Origin: Ganoderma boninense
Taxonomy: Eukaryota; Basidiomycota; Agaricomycetes; Polyporales; Polyporaceae
Reading direction: 5' to 3'
Length of the DNA: 64,000 nucleotides
Assembly: GCA_002900995.3 (NCBI GenBank)
Contig: CM035304.1
Coordinates: 3,419,612-3,483,611, forward strand
Part shown: positions 1 to 10,386 of the stretch, piece after piece
Layout of the letters: every line of letters starts with the position of its first letter
Numbering within the stretch: the first letter of the stretch is position 1
Notes under the pieces: generated by a model
Database searches by the model: none
Seen by the model: the letters and a program-made list of their open reading frames with translations, nothing else
What the model was told of the DNA's origin: nothing
Program-made: the position numbers and the translations under genes

Positions 1-537
1 AGGTTCGCGGATCAGTGAACAAGGACTGTTGTTGCAGGAGCGTCTGGAAGATGTGGTGTTGCGGGCTGTCACTCTCGACAACCTTCAATATGATATCTCG
101 TCCGACCATGTCCTGAGCACACGCGATCCTAGTCTGAGCTGCAGGATGAGTCAGTGTCCTATAGCGAAATGGAGGATGCACGCTTGATCGAAACGTCTTG
201 GACGAGTTTTCCTCGTCCCATATGCAATGCGCGTATGGGAGCGCAGCTGGGGTGCCACTCCGTAGCGGCGAATGCCAGAACCTGATCTCTCCCCAGCCTG
301 CCGGCGGTTCTAGGTCGTAGAGGTGAACGCCGCGTTCAAGAAGCCACTCTCTGGCCGTAAACCAGAGCTCTAGCATTTCGTCGACTGAAAGGCTATCCAT
401 GTCGTCGATGGCGCAGGGTATCTGAGAGGCCCGGCGAGTCGCCGTGAGAAAAGCACTACTACGCCGCGAATATCACTCACATCTGGGATGGTGGGAGATG
501 GCTTTGCGTCTTCTGTGAATGACAGCAACTCCTCCAT
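1..537 (-). CDS. Kinase-like protein, tandem paralog A (3' part outside window)
   Basis: This is the N-terminal part of a fungal protein-kinase-like protein, recognised because its product aligns almost residue for residue with the complete paralog at 1,114-2,690. I chose the ATG at 535-537, which lies at the same place as the start of the paralog. The first exon encodes MEELLSFTEDAKPSPTIPD; a GTGAGT donor at 475-480 opens a short intron ending before the codon for IPCAIDD, and the second exon stays open to the window edge. Shared blocks include GVHLYDLEPPAGWG, SPQHHIFQTLLQQQSLFTD and a WHSP motif. The catalytic loop lies beyond the edge, so activity cannot be judged. The family resembles the expanded FunK1-like kinases of Agaricomycetes; that name is from family knowledge, not from a catalytic motif visible here. 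Confidence 0.75.
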
Positions 538-1113
538 CGCTATAGTATAATTTCCAAGCGTTGGTACACGAGAGCAAGTGCGAGATCGAGAGGCGTCTTG
601 AAGCTATAGCTTGAACGAACCAACTCAGACGCCGTCTCGTCGCGAACTGGGCTCACCACGGTCACATGATGATCTGCCAGCCTGCTTGCTGCGCATTCAA
701 AGCGCGTTCAGACGTCGATTCTCCTTGAAAGGGACCTCCGAGGCATTGGACATAGCAAAGGTTCGTCACTGAACAGGGCAGATGGAAAACGGGGCGTTCA
801 GCCACTGGCACAGCACCAGGCCATGATCTTCCTCGCTGCTGGAGAAGTCAACGAAGGCTTGAACGCGCTTCGGGGCAAGCGTGGACACTGGAATCAGGTG
901 GCCACATTGAGGTCCATTTTCCAGGCCGTAAAACAAGCTGCCAAGTACCTCTTGACCGGCCACCTACTTTGGAGTCTGTCTAGTATAATCTACCACTCCT
1001 CAACAGTGTAGCACATCAATCGCCTGCGTTCTCTGCTAGCCTGTGGTCTACAACTACGAACACAAGTTTGGAGCATGGTCTTACAATTCGAAGCAGATGC
1101 TTACCACCGGTTA
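538..1113. other. Intergenic spacer between the two kinase paralogs
   Basis: This holds the 5' flank of paralog A and the 3' flank of paralog B. A 65-codon minus-strand frame at 766-963 is open, but I recognise nothing in it and it has no matching splice partners. No RNA gene or repeat was seen. Confidence 0.5.
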
Positions 1114-2690
1114 TCAAATTCCAAGGATCCACCATACGAACTCAACGATCCTCGCACCAACCGGGAACCGGTTCAGCCAGTTCACAAAGTGCCACCAGCG
1201 CGGCAGCGGGGATGCTCGAAATCGGCTCCAGTGCGCTTGCACCGCAGGAGCCAATTTGGACCAGTACAACTCCGGATGCAACATCATGTCGTAATTGATG
1301 TCGAGCGTGACTTGCGTTTCCAGGACCTCCTGGGGCGGCGAGTCGACGTTGGTCCTGAAGAAGTCGAGTGCCTCCTCCGCGCTGAAACGGCGCGATACTA
1401 CGTGCGTCGTCATCCCGTCGAATAGCGCTGCCAGGGCCGGAACCATCGGAACTGCCTCCTGTGTGCGTGAATGGGGGAATGAATCGACATTCAGCACGGA
1501 GCAGGAGGGTCCTTACAAACAAATGTGCCCGGAAGAGATTCCCAAGCGTCCCGACATCGAAGGCGAATGGGTTGTAGAGCGATTCCCCGAGCCACACGTC
1601 TAGGGGCTTGTAGAGATCCCAGCCCATCCACGCCTCGTCGGATGGCCGGCGGCAGCCTTTGACGGAGACGTCGAGTGGCAGTTGGATGGACTGGTCGTAG
1701 TCCATGAATGCATACCGAACGTCAGGCCTGCGCCGAAGCTCGCGCAAATCCTCACGGAATTTCTTGAGGTCGCGGTCCGGCCGGTAGCAGCTCACGACCA
1801 AGTTCCCGTCGTAAATGTCCTGCGAACACGTGTCAGAGAACGACGGCTGGCGCAGACCAAAACTCACTCGATGGGCAATGCGATTGGCATGGAGGAAGGT
1901 GAGTCCCTGTGAAAGAGAGTCAACGACGTATGTGAACATTCTCAGTACGACACACACATACCTCGAGAAGACATCGGATAAACGTTAGCACCTGGCGTAC
2001 ATCCTGCATGTCTTCGATGTCGAAGTGGGCGCCCCATCTGAACAAGTTAGACAGCTTCACTATTCTCGCCCTGAGACGACTCACAGTGGCATGGTGACAA
2101 TCGAGTACTTGTGGGGCGTGGCGATGATGTCAATCGGAGGCAGAACACCAGGAAAGGTGCGCGGATCAGTGAACAAGGACTGGTGCTGCAGGAGCGTCTG
2201 GTAGATGTGATGTTGTGGGCTGTCATTGTCGACAAGCTTCAACATGATATCTCGTCCCGCTGTGTCTTGGCCACAGGCGATTGTAGGCTGTGGCGCGGGA
2301 TGAGTCAGTGTCCGCGAATGAAATGGAGGACGCACACTCAAATCAAAAGTCTGAGATGGGATTTCTTCGTGCGATATGCAGCGAGCATATGGAAGAGCAG
2401 CCGCGGTGCTCCGCACGGGCGAATGCCAAAACCTACATCCCCAACCCGGCGGGCGTTCCAGCTTGTATAAGCAAACACCACGCAGAAGGAGCCAATCCTT
2501 TGCGTCAGCCCAGAGGTCGAGTATCTCGCCTGGTGAGAGGCCATTGTCGCTATCAAGCTCTTCGGTGGCGCAGGGTATCTGAGAGTTGAAGGTGAGAAAA
2601 GTCGTGGAGGTGGTGGTTGAACTTGTTGAAGCCACTCACATCTCGGATGGGGGCTACCTTGGTGTCTTCATAAAACAGAGGTTCCTCCAT
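1114..2690 (-). CDS. Fungal kinase-like protein (FunK1-like), paralog B, complete
   Basis: A hand-spliced six-exon gene: 2640-2690, 2085-2578, 1962-2037, 1868-1906, 1517-1819 and 1114-1458. All junctions are GT-AG and the phases close to 435 residues. The C-terminal half is a protein-kinase fold: GLTFLHANRIAHRDIYDGN carries the HRD-type catalytic loop with its Asn, followed by FMDYDQS where kinases have DFG, so the metal-binding Asp sits in a DYD context. The HRD codons are split by the 48-bp intron at 1820-1867. An N-terminal region of about 150 residues, with a WHSP block, precedes the fold. Such kinase-like genes are greatly expanded in Agaricomycetes and their substrates are mostly unknown. 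The gene has a tandem paralog at 1-537 and a Ty3 element about 600 bp upstream. I would not assign a pathway. Confidence 0.8.
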
Positions 2691-3282
2691 TGCTGTAAGA
2701 TATTCAAGTCTTGGTCCTACAAGATAAACGTCCGTGTGCAAGTCTGAGCAACGTCAACCGAACCAACTTGCTGTGGTTCAACTTTGGTTCATCTTGGCTC
2801 CCTGGCGAACCGAGTGTCGCCACGGTCACCTGATCGATCCGCGCCCAGACCTCAGTCACCACTTTGGCTCGAGAAGTGAACCAACCCAAAACCAACCGTT
2901 TGCAAATTGATTCAACGTTACGGACAAGTACCTTCTCCAACTACTTACGCGGCGGCGATCAGAGAACATGTCATCTTCAAAGTGACAACGACTCCCTCAT
3001 CAGTAGCTTAGGCTATCCCAGACCAGACAGAACATGTGACGATATCCAGAACTTCTTCCGCATACATGTTACGACTGGCTGTCGAGTAAGATCAGGGAGG
3101 AGGCTTACGAGACAAGCAAGGGCGTCGACGAGCACTTGTGCAGCGAGAGCGGAGCAGGGCTCGACAGTCAGGCTGGAGACAAGATGTATTGAGCGAGTAA
3201 CTAACGAGCGAGAATACAGCGAGGCTTACCTGGAGACAAGAGGTCGAAACTGAGGTCTCCAGGTAGCAAAGTACAGGCCTTA
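2691..3282. other. Spacer between kinase B and the recognisable LTR
   Basis: It probably contains the promoter of kinase B and the outer end of the 3' LTR of the Ty3 element. The LTR limit cannot be fixed because the only second copy (9,240-9,484) is truncated. A GGAGACAAGA block recurs at about 3,174 and 3,232, which may be internal LTR repetition. No coding region was recognised. Confidence 0.4.
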
Positions 3283-3526
3283 TATACATGTAACGGACAA
3301 TGGGAACCGTGGACAATAGGTAACTATGGACACGGGAACCAGTGGGAGAACAATGGTATGTAGTACAATGACGACGGGAACAATGGGTAACAGGAGTTAT
3401 TGTACTGCGAGAACAAGGGACAGGTTTGCTAAACAACGGAGGACAATAAGGACGACGCGGGAGTCAAACAGTCCGAAAAGGGAAAGAGAGACGCCGGGGT
3501 AGGCGCCGAGCGTGCCGTTCATGACA
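3283..3526 (-). repeat. 3' LTR of Ty3/gypsy element (part shared with second copy)
   Basis: The block from about 3,283 to 3,526 is repeated almost exactly at 9,240-9,484. Similarity stops precisely after ATGACA at both sites (TGTCAT read on the minus strand), and the next bases differ. That sharp edge at a TG dinucleotide is what an LTR terminus looks like. Just outside, read on the minus strand, a purine run of the form AGGAGGGGGG immediately precedes the TG edge, as expected for a polypurine tract priming plus-strand synthesis. The LTR extends to lower coordinates by an unknown amount. Confidence 0.75.
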
Positions 3527-3552
3527 ATACCCCCCTCCTAAGGATCGTGTCC

Positions 3553-6500
3553 TCACGATCGAGTCTTCTTGTTGAGAGGGCCAGGAGCGTCGGGATGTGT
3601 CGAATGAAACTTTTGCAGCACTTTTGGCGCATTTGCTAGATCCGACACGTCTTCCCAGCTATCGTGTTCAGGGCCCCAGCCCTTCCAGTGAACCAGATAC
3701 TGCAGTTTCTTCCACCGCCCATACCGACGCGACTCTAACACTTCCTCTACTTCGTACTCTTCCTCTCCTTCCACTTCAAGAGCTGCGGGTTCAGGGGGAT
3801 GCCGACCAGGAAGTTGGCTTTCTTTGTGCGGGTGTAAGAGTGTCACATGGAACACCGGGTGGAGCCCCATGTCTTTGGGGAGCTTGAGCTCATAAGCCAA
3901 GTTGCCCACCTTGCGCTTGACAGGGTACGGGCCAGCGTACCGGTCCACCAGCTTCCGAGAGACTCCAGGGACACGGAAATTCCTCGTGTCGAGCCACACC
4001 TTCTGACCCTCCTTGAACTCTGGAGCAGCGGAGACATAGCGATCGTAGTACTCCTTCATCCGTTCTGCTGCCAGGGTTAAGGCTGAGGTCGCATCCTCCC
4101 TTGCCTGCCGCAACTCCTCTCTTCGTTCATCTGCCGTAGGCACCGTGGTGGATAGCATCGGAACGTGGAACTGAGGTTCATAGCCGTACATGAGGTAAAA
4201 CGGCGAGTACCCTGTGGATGAATGTACGCGCGAGTTAAAGCAGTACTCTGCTGTTGGTAGCCACTTGACCCAATCGTCGCGGCGCCTTGAGCAGTACATC
4301 CGTAGGTATGCCTCTATCTCCTGGTTCCATCGCTCCGACTGTCCATCCGTCTGCGGGTGGTAGGCTGTGGACAACGCGCTTTCTATGTCGAGGCCTTTAA
4401 GGATTGCACGGAAGAGCTTGCTAGAGAACTGGGGCCCCCGATCAGAGATGATCTTTCGCGGAGTCCATGTAGACGGAACCATTCTCTAATGAAGTTGTCT
4501 GCAGTCCCTTCCGTGTCGATCTCCTCAGTGCATGGAATAAGGTGAATCATCTTTCCATGCCGATCAGCAATAAGCTGGAGCGCGTTGTATCCGTCCACCT
4601 CCGGCAGTCCAGTGATGAAGTCACAGGTAACTACTTGGCCTGGGCCGTCCGGGATCTCGTTGGGTTGAAGGGGACCATGTGGCTTCGCATGTGAAGTCTT
4701 GCCATGGCGACAAGTGTCGCAGGTCTCAACGTAATCCTTAATGAACTTTGCCATGCCCGGCCACCAGTAGTTCCGTGTAACCAACTCCACCGTCTTTGCC
4801 TGGCCAGGGTGTCCAGCAGGCGGGAGGTCGTGGTGAATGCGCACTATCTCTGCTCGGAGCGCGTCGTCTTTGGGGACATAAACTCGGCCGCGGTAGAGCA
4901 GCAGGCCTTGTTCTGTGTTCCAGTCCACCAAATCGTTCTGTAGACGTGCTGGCCCTAGCTTATCGAGCTTGCTGAGTGCCTCTGCGACCTCCTGCTCACG
5001 CTCTCCACATTCTCGAATGCGGCGGAGCAGTGCCTTTTCTGGTACCACTGACATGTGCCCTCTCTTGGTTGCCAGTACTCGGAAGCGATCGGGTTGCAAC
5101 ATGACTCGGTTCAGGTTGTCATCGGCATCGTCCTTCTGGTGATCAGGCCTGCGCGACAGCGCGTCTGCCCTACCATTGGAGGTGCCCGGCTTGTGTGCAA
5201 TGACAAAGTCGAACCGTGACAGATAGAGAGCCCATCGTGCCTGCCTGCGTGTGAGGTTTTGCGCGGCTTTTCCAGTACTCGAGGTTCTTGTGGTCCCGAC
5301 TGGATCTTGAACACACTGGGAAGACCCTCGAGGTAGTGGCGCCAGGCCTGCAGGGCACGGATGATGGCGAGCATCTCCTTGTCATAGATCTCGTAGTTGC
5401 GTTCCGCATCGCTCATTGACTCAGAGTGGAAAGCCACAGGGTGCCATTTGCCATCCTCCCCCCTCCTGAGACAGAACCGCACCGGTAGCATACCCGGATG
5501 CATCGACTTCAATGCGGGTTTTGCGGTCTGGGTCATACATGCTCAGGACAGGGCTTTCAGTGAAACGACGTTTGAGCTCGTCGAATGCTGATTGCTCTTC
5601 GGCACCCCATTGCCAGGGAGCGCTACCCGTGAGACGGTCGAGGGGTTTGCATACTGCGCTGAAGTCCTTAATGAACCGCCTGTAGAAATTCGCGAAAACC
5701 GCGGAACTTCCGTACATCTGAGGCGTTCTGAGGGACAGGGCCATTCTGTGATACCCCTGACCTTCACTGGGTCCATCTCCACACAGTTCTCCGAGACGAG
5801 CACACCTAGGTACTCAACCTTAGGCTGTTCGAATTCGCACTTCTCTGGCTTGCAGAACAGGTCGTGCTCCGCCAGACGCTTCAGGACCTCACGCACCAGT
5901 GTGCGGTGTTCCTCGATGTCGTTGGTGAATATGAGGATGTCGTCGAGGTAGATAGTGATTTTGCCGAGTATGATGAGGTCCTTGAAGATGTCGTTCATGA
6001 GCGCAGAGAATGTACTAGGCGAGTTAGCCAGTCCGAAGTACATCACGTTCGGTTCGAACAGTCCACGATTGGTAACGAAGGCAGCCTTCTATTCATCACC
6101 GGTCTTAATCCGCACATTGTTGTACCCCCAACGGATGTCAAGCTTTGTAAAGTACTTGGCCCTCTTGAGTCGATCCATCAAGTCCGACACCAACGGTAGT
6201 GGGTATCGGTTCTTAATGGTGATGTCGTTCAATCGCCGGTAGTCCTGTACAGGACGTAGGCTGCCATCCTTTTTTTTAACGAAGAAGAATGGTGACGACA
6301 TCGGTGACTTCGACTCTTGAATATATCCTTTGGCCAAGTTCTCGCTAAGGAACTTGTCAAGCTCAACCTGCTCGCTGGGCGACAGGGGGTACACCCTTGG
6401 AATGAACATCCTAGCATCTGGTACGAGTTCTATAGCGTGGTCGTAGGGTCCGTGCTCAGGTAGACGTTCGGACGCCTCTTTCGAGAACACACGCAGATAC

Positions 6501-8478
6501 TCGTGGTACTGGGGAGGTACGATCTCTTCGACAGGACGGACTTCCTTCTTCTGGTACTCTTGTTCAGCGAGCTGTTGAGAGTACGTGTAGCTCGCCGACA
6601 CAAAGATCTTAGGGGTACCTCGAAGTCGTCGTCCATCTTCTAGTGCATTGAGAAGAGACTCCTCAGTGCCATCCCATTCCGGCAGAAAACCTGGTGGTGG
6701 AGGCCTATCTTCCTCCTCCTCCTCCTCGACCATTACGGCCGTGCATATCCTACCCATCGTCTTTGCCTTCCGCACCCGTCGAGAACCATTGCGCGCCGTA
6801 AGCCGTACCTCCGTATCACGCGCTTTGGTTTCAACAGGTTTGGATGCCTTCCGATGAGCCGGACATGCCTCTGGACATCTCGATAGGCGTAGCGAGCCAC
6901 GTTCCCAATCTACTTCAGGGTTGTGTTCGCGTAGCCAGTCCAGGCCAATGATCACATCCTCTTCTCCTATGTCTGTCACCACAAACACCACCTTCTCTCG
7001 GTGGTCTCCAATCGCCATATCCAACACGGCGACCTCCGTGATCGTTCCATCACGGTTCTCGGTACCATCTATGTTGTACAGGGGAATTGGCCTTGCCAAC
7101 TTCCTCGTCGTAACCTGGTTCTTCTCTACGAACCGTCTATAAAAAACTTAGTAGTAGCCCGCTATCTACCATGGCTACTATGTCCTTGTGTCGCTGCTTG
7201 CCGATTAACCGTACTGGTATATGAAAGTGTTGGCCACTATGATTTACTTCATATACAAACGCAGAGCTCAGTACAGAAAATCGACTATTACTACAAGAGC
7301 CGGCACGCGCAGCGTCCAGTGCGGCTCTAATCAGAAACCCTCCTTCTTCTCAGCGGTCATAAGGGCCACGATCTTCTCCTCCATCGCCTTGACCTGGGCC
7401 TGAAGGGCCGCTACTTCCGTAGTTGCAGTGGACGAGGAAGCGGCTTGCTGACTCTTCAGCCGCGGGCAGTCATACTTACGATGTCCGGGCTGGCCACAGA
7501 TATGACAGTTCCAGGGAACGGCTTCTTCCCGGTAGCGGCCGCCTTCTCCCCCTTCTTCTTCCATCCAAACGACTTTGGGCCGTTTCTTCCTCTCTGGTGA
7601 CGAGGGCCTGGTCGAGCGACAGCGCCACCTTCTGGATTTTGGTGAGGTCCGAGATGTCGTGGGCACTGGTGGCGAGAGGACGTCCCGGAGCCTGGGAGGC
7701 AGGCCAGAGCGGTAGCGTTCGCTTTTGTCCTCGTCGCCGAAAGCCGGTCCGCGCTGCAGCTGCATTGAACTGCGCCGTGTACTCCTGGACAGTGCCAAAC
7801 CTTGCGATACGCCTTGCAAAGCTTGACAAGTTCAGCGATGGCAGCCTCCTTGTCGTCAGCCGCGCAGAAGTGATCCTTGAGGCTGTGCTGAACTCGCCAT
7901 AGTCTGCCCAAGGACTAGTTCCACTGGCGAGCTTTACAATGTGGGGGCCAGCCCAGGCTGCTGCTCCCTTCCGTGAGCTTACTGAGGATGGTCATCCATA
8001 TGACGTCGCTAGGCGTGCCAACCGCCACCGCCGTAAGGGTGTTGTAGTAGATCTGAGCGGCGGACACAAAGCGGAGACCATCCTGTGCGGATTTTCATCA
8101 TATTCACGTGGGGCGATCTGGGAGAGGAGTTTGGAGGTGTCGAACGGTGGAGCGGAGGGCAGGGTAGTCATTGGCGGGTTGGACGCTCGACTGGTGCAGG
8201 CTGATGAGAGGATGAGGGTTGTGGAGTTGTTTGAGGCTGATGGTCTTCTTGCTTGGGTTTTCCTTCTTTACTTCCGGCTTTTCTCTGCCTTGGGAGTTTA
8301 AGAAGTTGAAGCAATGGGGGGTTGCGGGAGTCGAGGTCGTCCTCGTCCAAGACGCTCTGTAACGAGTTCGGCAGGGGGGGATTAGGGATTCCGGGTGCGA
8401 TGAGGGCGGGTTTGGGGAGCTGGGGGGCCGGGTTGGACTCGAGGTGCAGGTTTCTGGTGGGGTTTTCGATCTTCGCAC
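3553..8478 (-). mobile_element. Ty3/gypsy chromovirus (chromodomain LTR retrotransposon), decayed
   Basis: Read on the minus strand, the element gives gag, protease, reverse transcriptase, RNase H, integrase and chromodomain in that order. The Gag part (about 7,331-8,478) is frame-broken but keeps a CCHC knuckle, CHICGQPGHRKYDC, near 7,490. The segment 6,089-7,099 covers the retropepsin-like region (VIIGLDWLREHNPEVDW) and the N-terminal RT fingers (SSPFFFVKKKDG, QDYRRLN). The palm motif YLDDILIF lies in 5,543-6,046. RNase H is split over 5,111-5,744. Integrase has an HHCC zinc region and DDE-type blocks (TCDFITGLP, ISDRGPQFSS), and the C-terminus is a chromodomain with YLVHWKGW and WEDVSDL (3,553-4,482). 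Domain order and chromodomain place it in the chromovirus branch. Lesions: a TAG at 6,089-6,091 where the family has Trp after GDE, and frame breaks in gag, RNase H and integrase. No intact 5' LTR adjoins it; the sequence degrades into the assembly gap. Confidence 0.9.
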
Positions 8479-8479
8479 G

Positions 8480-9087
8480 GATTAGGGCTTTCCCGTTCTT
8501 TGGGTGAGGAGTTTTTAGGGGCGATGCCTTTTAGGTTTCAAGGGGATCGTTTTAATGTGTGTGGGTTTGGTGGGGGCACGGTTGCTCCCGCAGTTTGACC
8601 AGGGTGCCCTTTTCTTCGTCCCATTACTCGTCCTGTACTGCCCGTGGGGTGGAAAAAACGTTTTCCCCCGGTTTTGGGGAAGCCAAAGTTGAATCTCGCT
8701 TCCTTTTCCTAGGGAAAAAACGGCGGTGCACGAAACCCAAAACTGTCTCCCCCAAGGGCCCCCTCGGCCTTTTTTGCTTTTGTCTTTTGCCCAAAAGGGG
8801 GCACGGGCCCCCAAGGGGGTTCTGCCTTTGGGTTTGTTTTTGCCGCCTTTCTCTAAGGGCCTCCCCCGGGCCCTGAAAGGGGGACCATTTTGTCAGTCCC
8901 GGGGGCTCGTGTTTGGGGGCTTTCCGCGTTTCTGTACCATTTGGGGTGGCAAGCCTCAAAGGTTTCGGGCCGAGACCACGTCCATGGGGGACTAGAGCGG
9001 CCCCTCCCCTAGGCCAAACAGAGGGTCTAAGGTTTCTACCGTACGAGAGGGGAAAAAGTGGGGGGTGGATACGCCCGGGCTCGTGTG
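8480..9087. other. Homopolymer-rich, probably low-quality contig end
   Basis: The stretch is crowded with runs of four or more identical bases, especially G and C, and has no coding signal on either strand. The density of runs rises toward the N gap. Long frames across it are byproducts of composition. It looks like unreliable read-end sequence at the edge of a contig. Confidence 0.6.
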
Positions 9088-9187
9088 NNNNNNNNNNNNN
9101 NNNNNNNNNNNNNNNNNNNNNNNNNNNNNNNNNNNNNNNNNNNNNNNNNNNNNNNNNNNNNNNNNNNNNNNNNNNNNNNNNNNNNNN
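9088..9187. other. Assembly gap of exactly 100 N
   Basis: One hundred consecutive N is the conventional filler for a scaffold gap of unknown size. The two sides therefore need not be at their true distance, or even adjacent. Confidence 0.95.
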
Positions 9188-9239
9188 CCCTAACCCTAGA
9201 AAACCCTAACCCTAACCCTAACCCTAACCCTACCCTAAC
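9188..9239. repeat. Telomeric repeats (CCCTAA)n
   Basis: About 52 bp of CCCTAA units, one of them interrupted by GAAA and one shortened, directly follow the gap. TTAGGG is the standard telomere unit of filamentous fungi. In this orientation (CCCTAA on the plus strand) the repeats would cap a left chromosome end, with the chromosome body to the right. Confidence 0.85.
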
Positions 9240-9484
9240 CTATACATGTAACGGACAATGGGAACCGGGAACGATAGGTAACTATGGACACGGGAACCAG
9301 TGGGAGAACAATGGTATGTAGTACAATGACGACGGGAACAATGGGTAACAGGAGTTATTGTACTGCGAGAACAAGGGACAGGTTTGCTAAACAACGGAGG
9401 ACAATAAGGACGACGCGGGAGGCAAACAGTCCGAAAAGGGAAAGAGAGACGCCGGGGTAGGCGCCGAGCGTGCCGTTCATGACA
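9240..9484 (-). repeat. Truncated LTR of the same Ty3 family, abutting telomere repeats
   Basis: Nearly identical to 3,283-3,526, including the ATGACA terminus at 9,484. The inner side is cut off and continues straight into CCCTAA repeats. Orientation and position would also suit the 5' LTR of the element to the left, but no target-site duplication (GGGAC expected from the right flank) was found beside the left copy. Confidence 0.8.
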
Positions 9485-9850
9485 GGGACCACCCGTCGCT
9501 GGGTACCCTGGGCCTACCACGCTCGTCTGATCCATGCTCAGGATTGACGAGTACCCGTCTCGTCGCGGAGACGGAGACGGCGGCGAGTGGTAGGCTACGT
9601 GAAGCGGGTTAATGCGAGTGGGGGGACGTACCGTGTTGACACCGTCGCTCGACGCGACGGTGTGCGAATACTCCACCGCTCCACTGCTGGAGCCTCGAGA
9701 CCGTGCCGTCGCGAAGCTCGCAGCATCCGGGAGAGTGGTGTCGTCCGCCACTGGTGGCAGGTGAACGGACGGTTGTGCCCGTAGAGGCACGGGCTGAGGG
9801 AAGTGGGGGGGTTCGTCCCGCGATGGGGAGCCATACCGAGAGTAAGACAT
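9485..9850 (-). pseudogene. Unidentified proline/serine-rich reading frame truncated by the LTR
   Basis: An ATG at 9,848-9,850 in a good context (CAACATGTC) opens a frame beginning MSYSRYGSPSRDEPPHFPQ. It runs about 122 codons and meets the LTR edge exactly at 9,485/9,484, after which the frame only reads LTR sequence. The peptide is rich in Pro, Ser and Arg, has no recognised domain, and resembles a disordered N-terminus of a larger protein. I infer that the LTR, or the break at the telomere, removed the rest of the gene. It could also be a first exon whose continuation lies elsewhere. Confidence 0.45.
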
Positions 9851-10386
9851 GTTGAGGCGGGGTTCGGGAACGAATCGAAGGCGAGTCTTGATGAGTGTTG
9901 CCTAGAGAGTCGTCCGAAGTGGTTTTGCTCGCGGCGAGTCCTGCGGAGTGTCGCCGAGAGGGTGTCTTGAGTTGTCGAGGCGAATCAATTCGAGTGTCAC
10001 CCAGAATAAAAGACAAAAGCGAGTTAAAAAAGATGTAAAGTCACAAAGAGGGTGCTTCTCAGAGCCCCGAGCGTAACTCGTCAACGTCCTGTATTGAGGG
10101 CGACGGGTACACTATTGGGGCGGTGGGAGAAGACTTGTCCCACCGCCCGTACATCAGGAAAGCTTATATACGGCTTATCTAATCTTGGGGCGCTAATGAT
10201 ACGTATGGATATCCGGTCGTAACATAAACTCAGAAAATATATGGGACAGGGGGTGTACGGGAGGAGAGCCCAGCGTGGCATCACGAACCACTCACCGTAC
10301 GATCAATGATGTGCTCCGAGTGCCGCAAACTCCAGAATAGGCCATGAATAAAGTGCAGTGCTTACCTGGACGCTCCTATGAGACAT
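9851..10386. other. Non-coding spacer
   Basis: It holds the 5' flank of the truncated frame. No gene, RNA or repeat was recognised. Confidence 0.5.

Noticed and set aside
8515..9087. Proline/glycine-rich coding frames next to the gap
   Set aside because: They arise from homopolymer runs in doubtful sequence on both strands.
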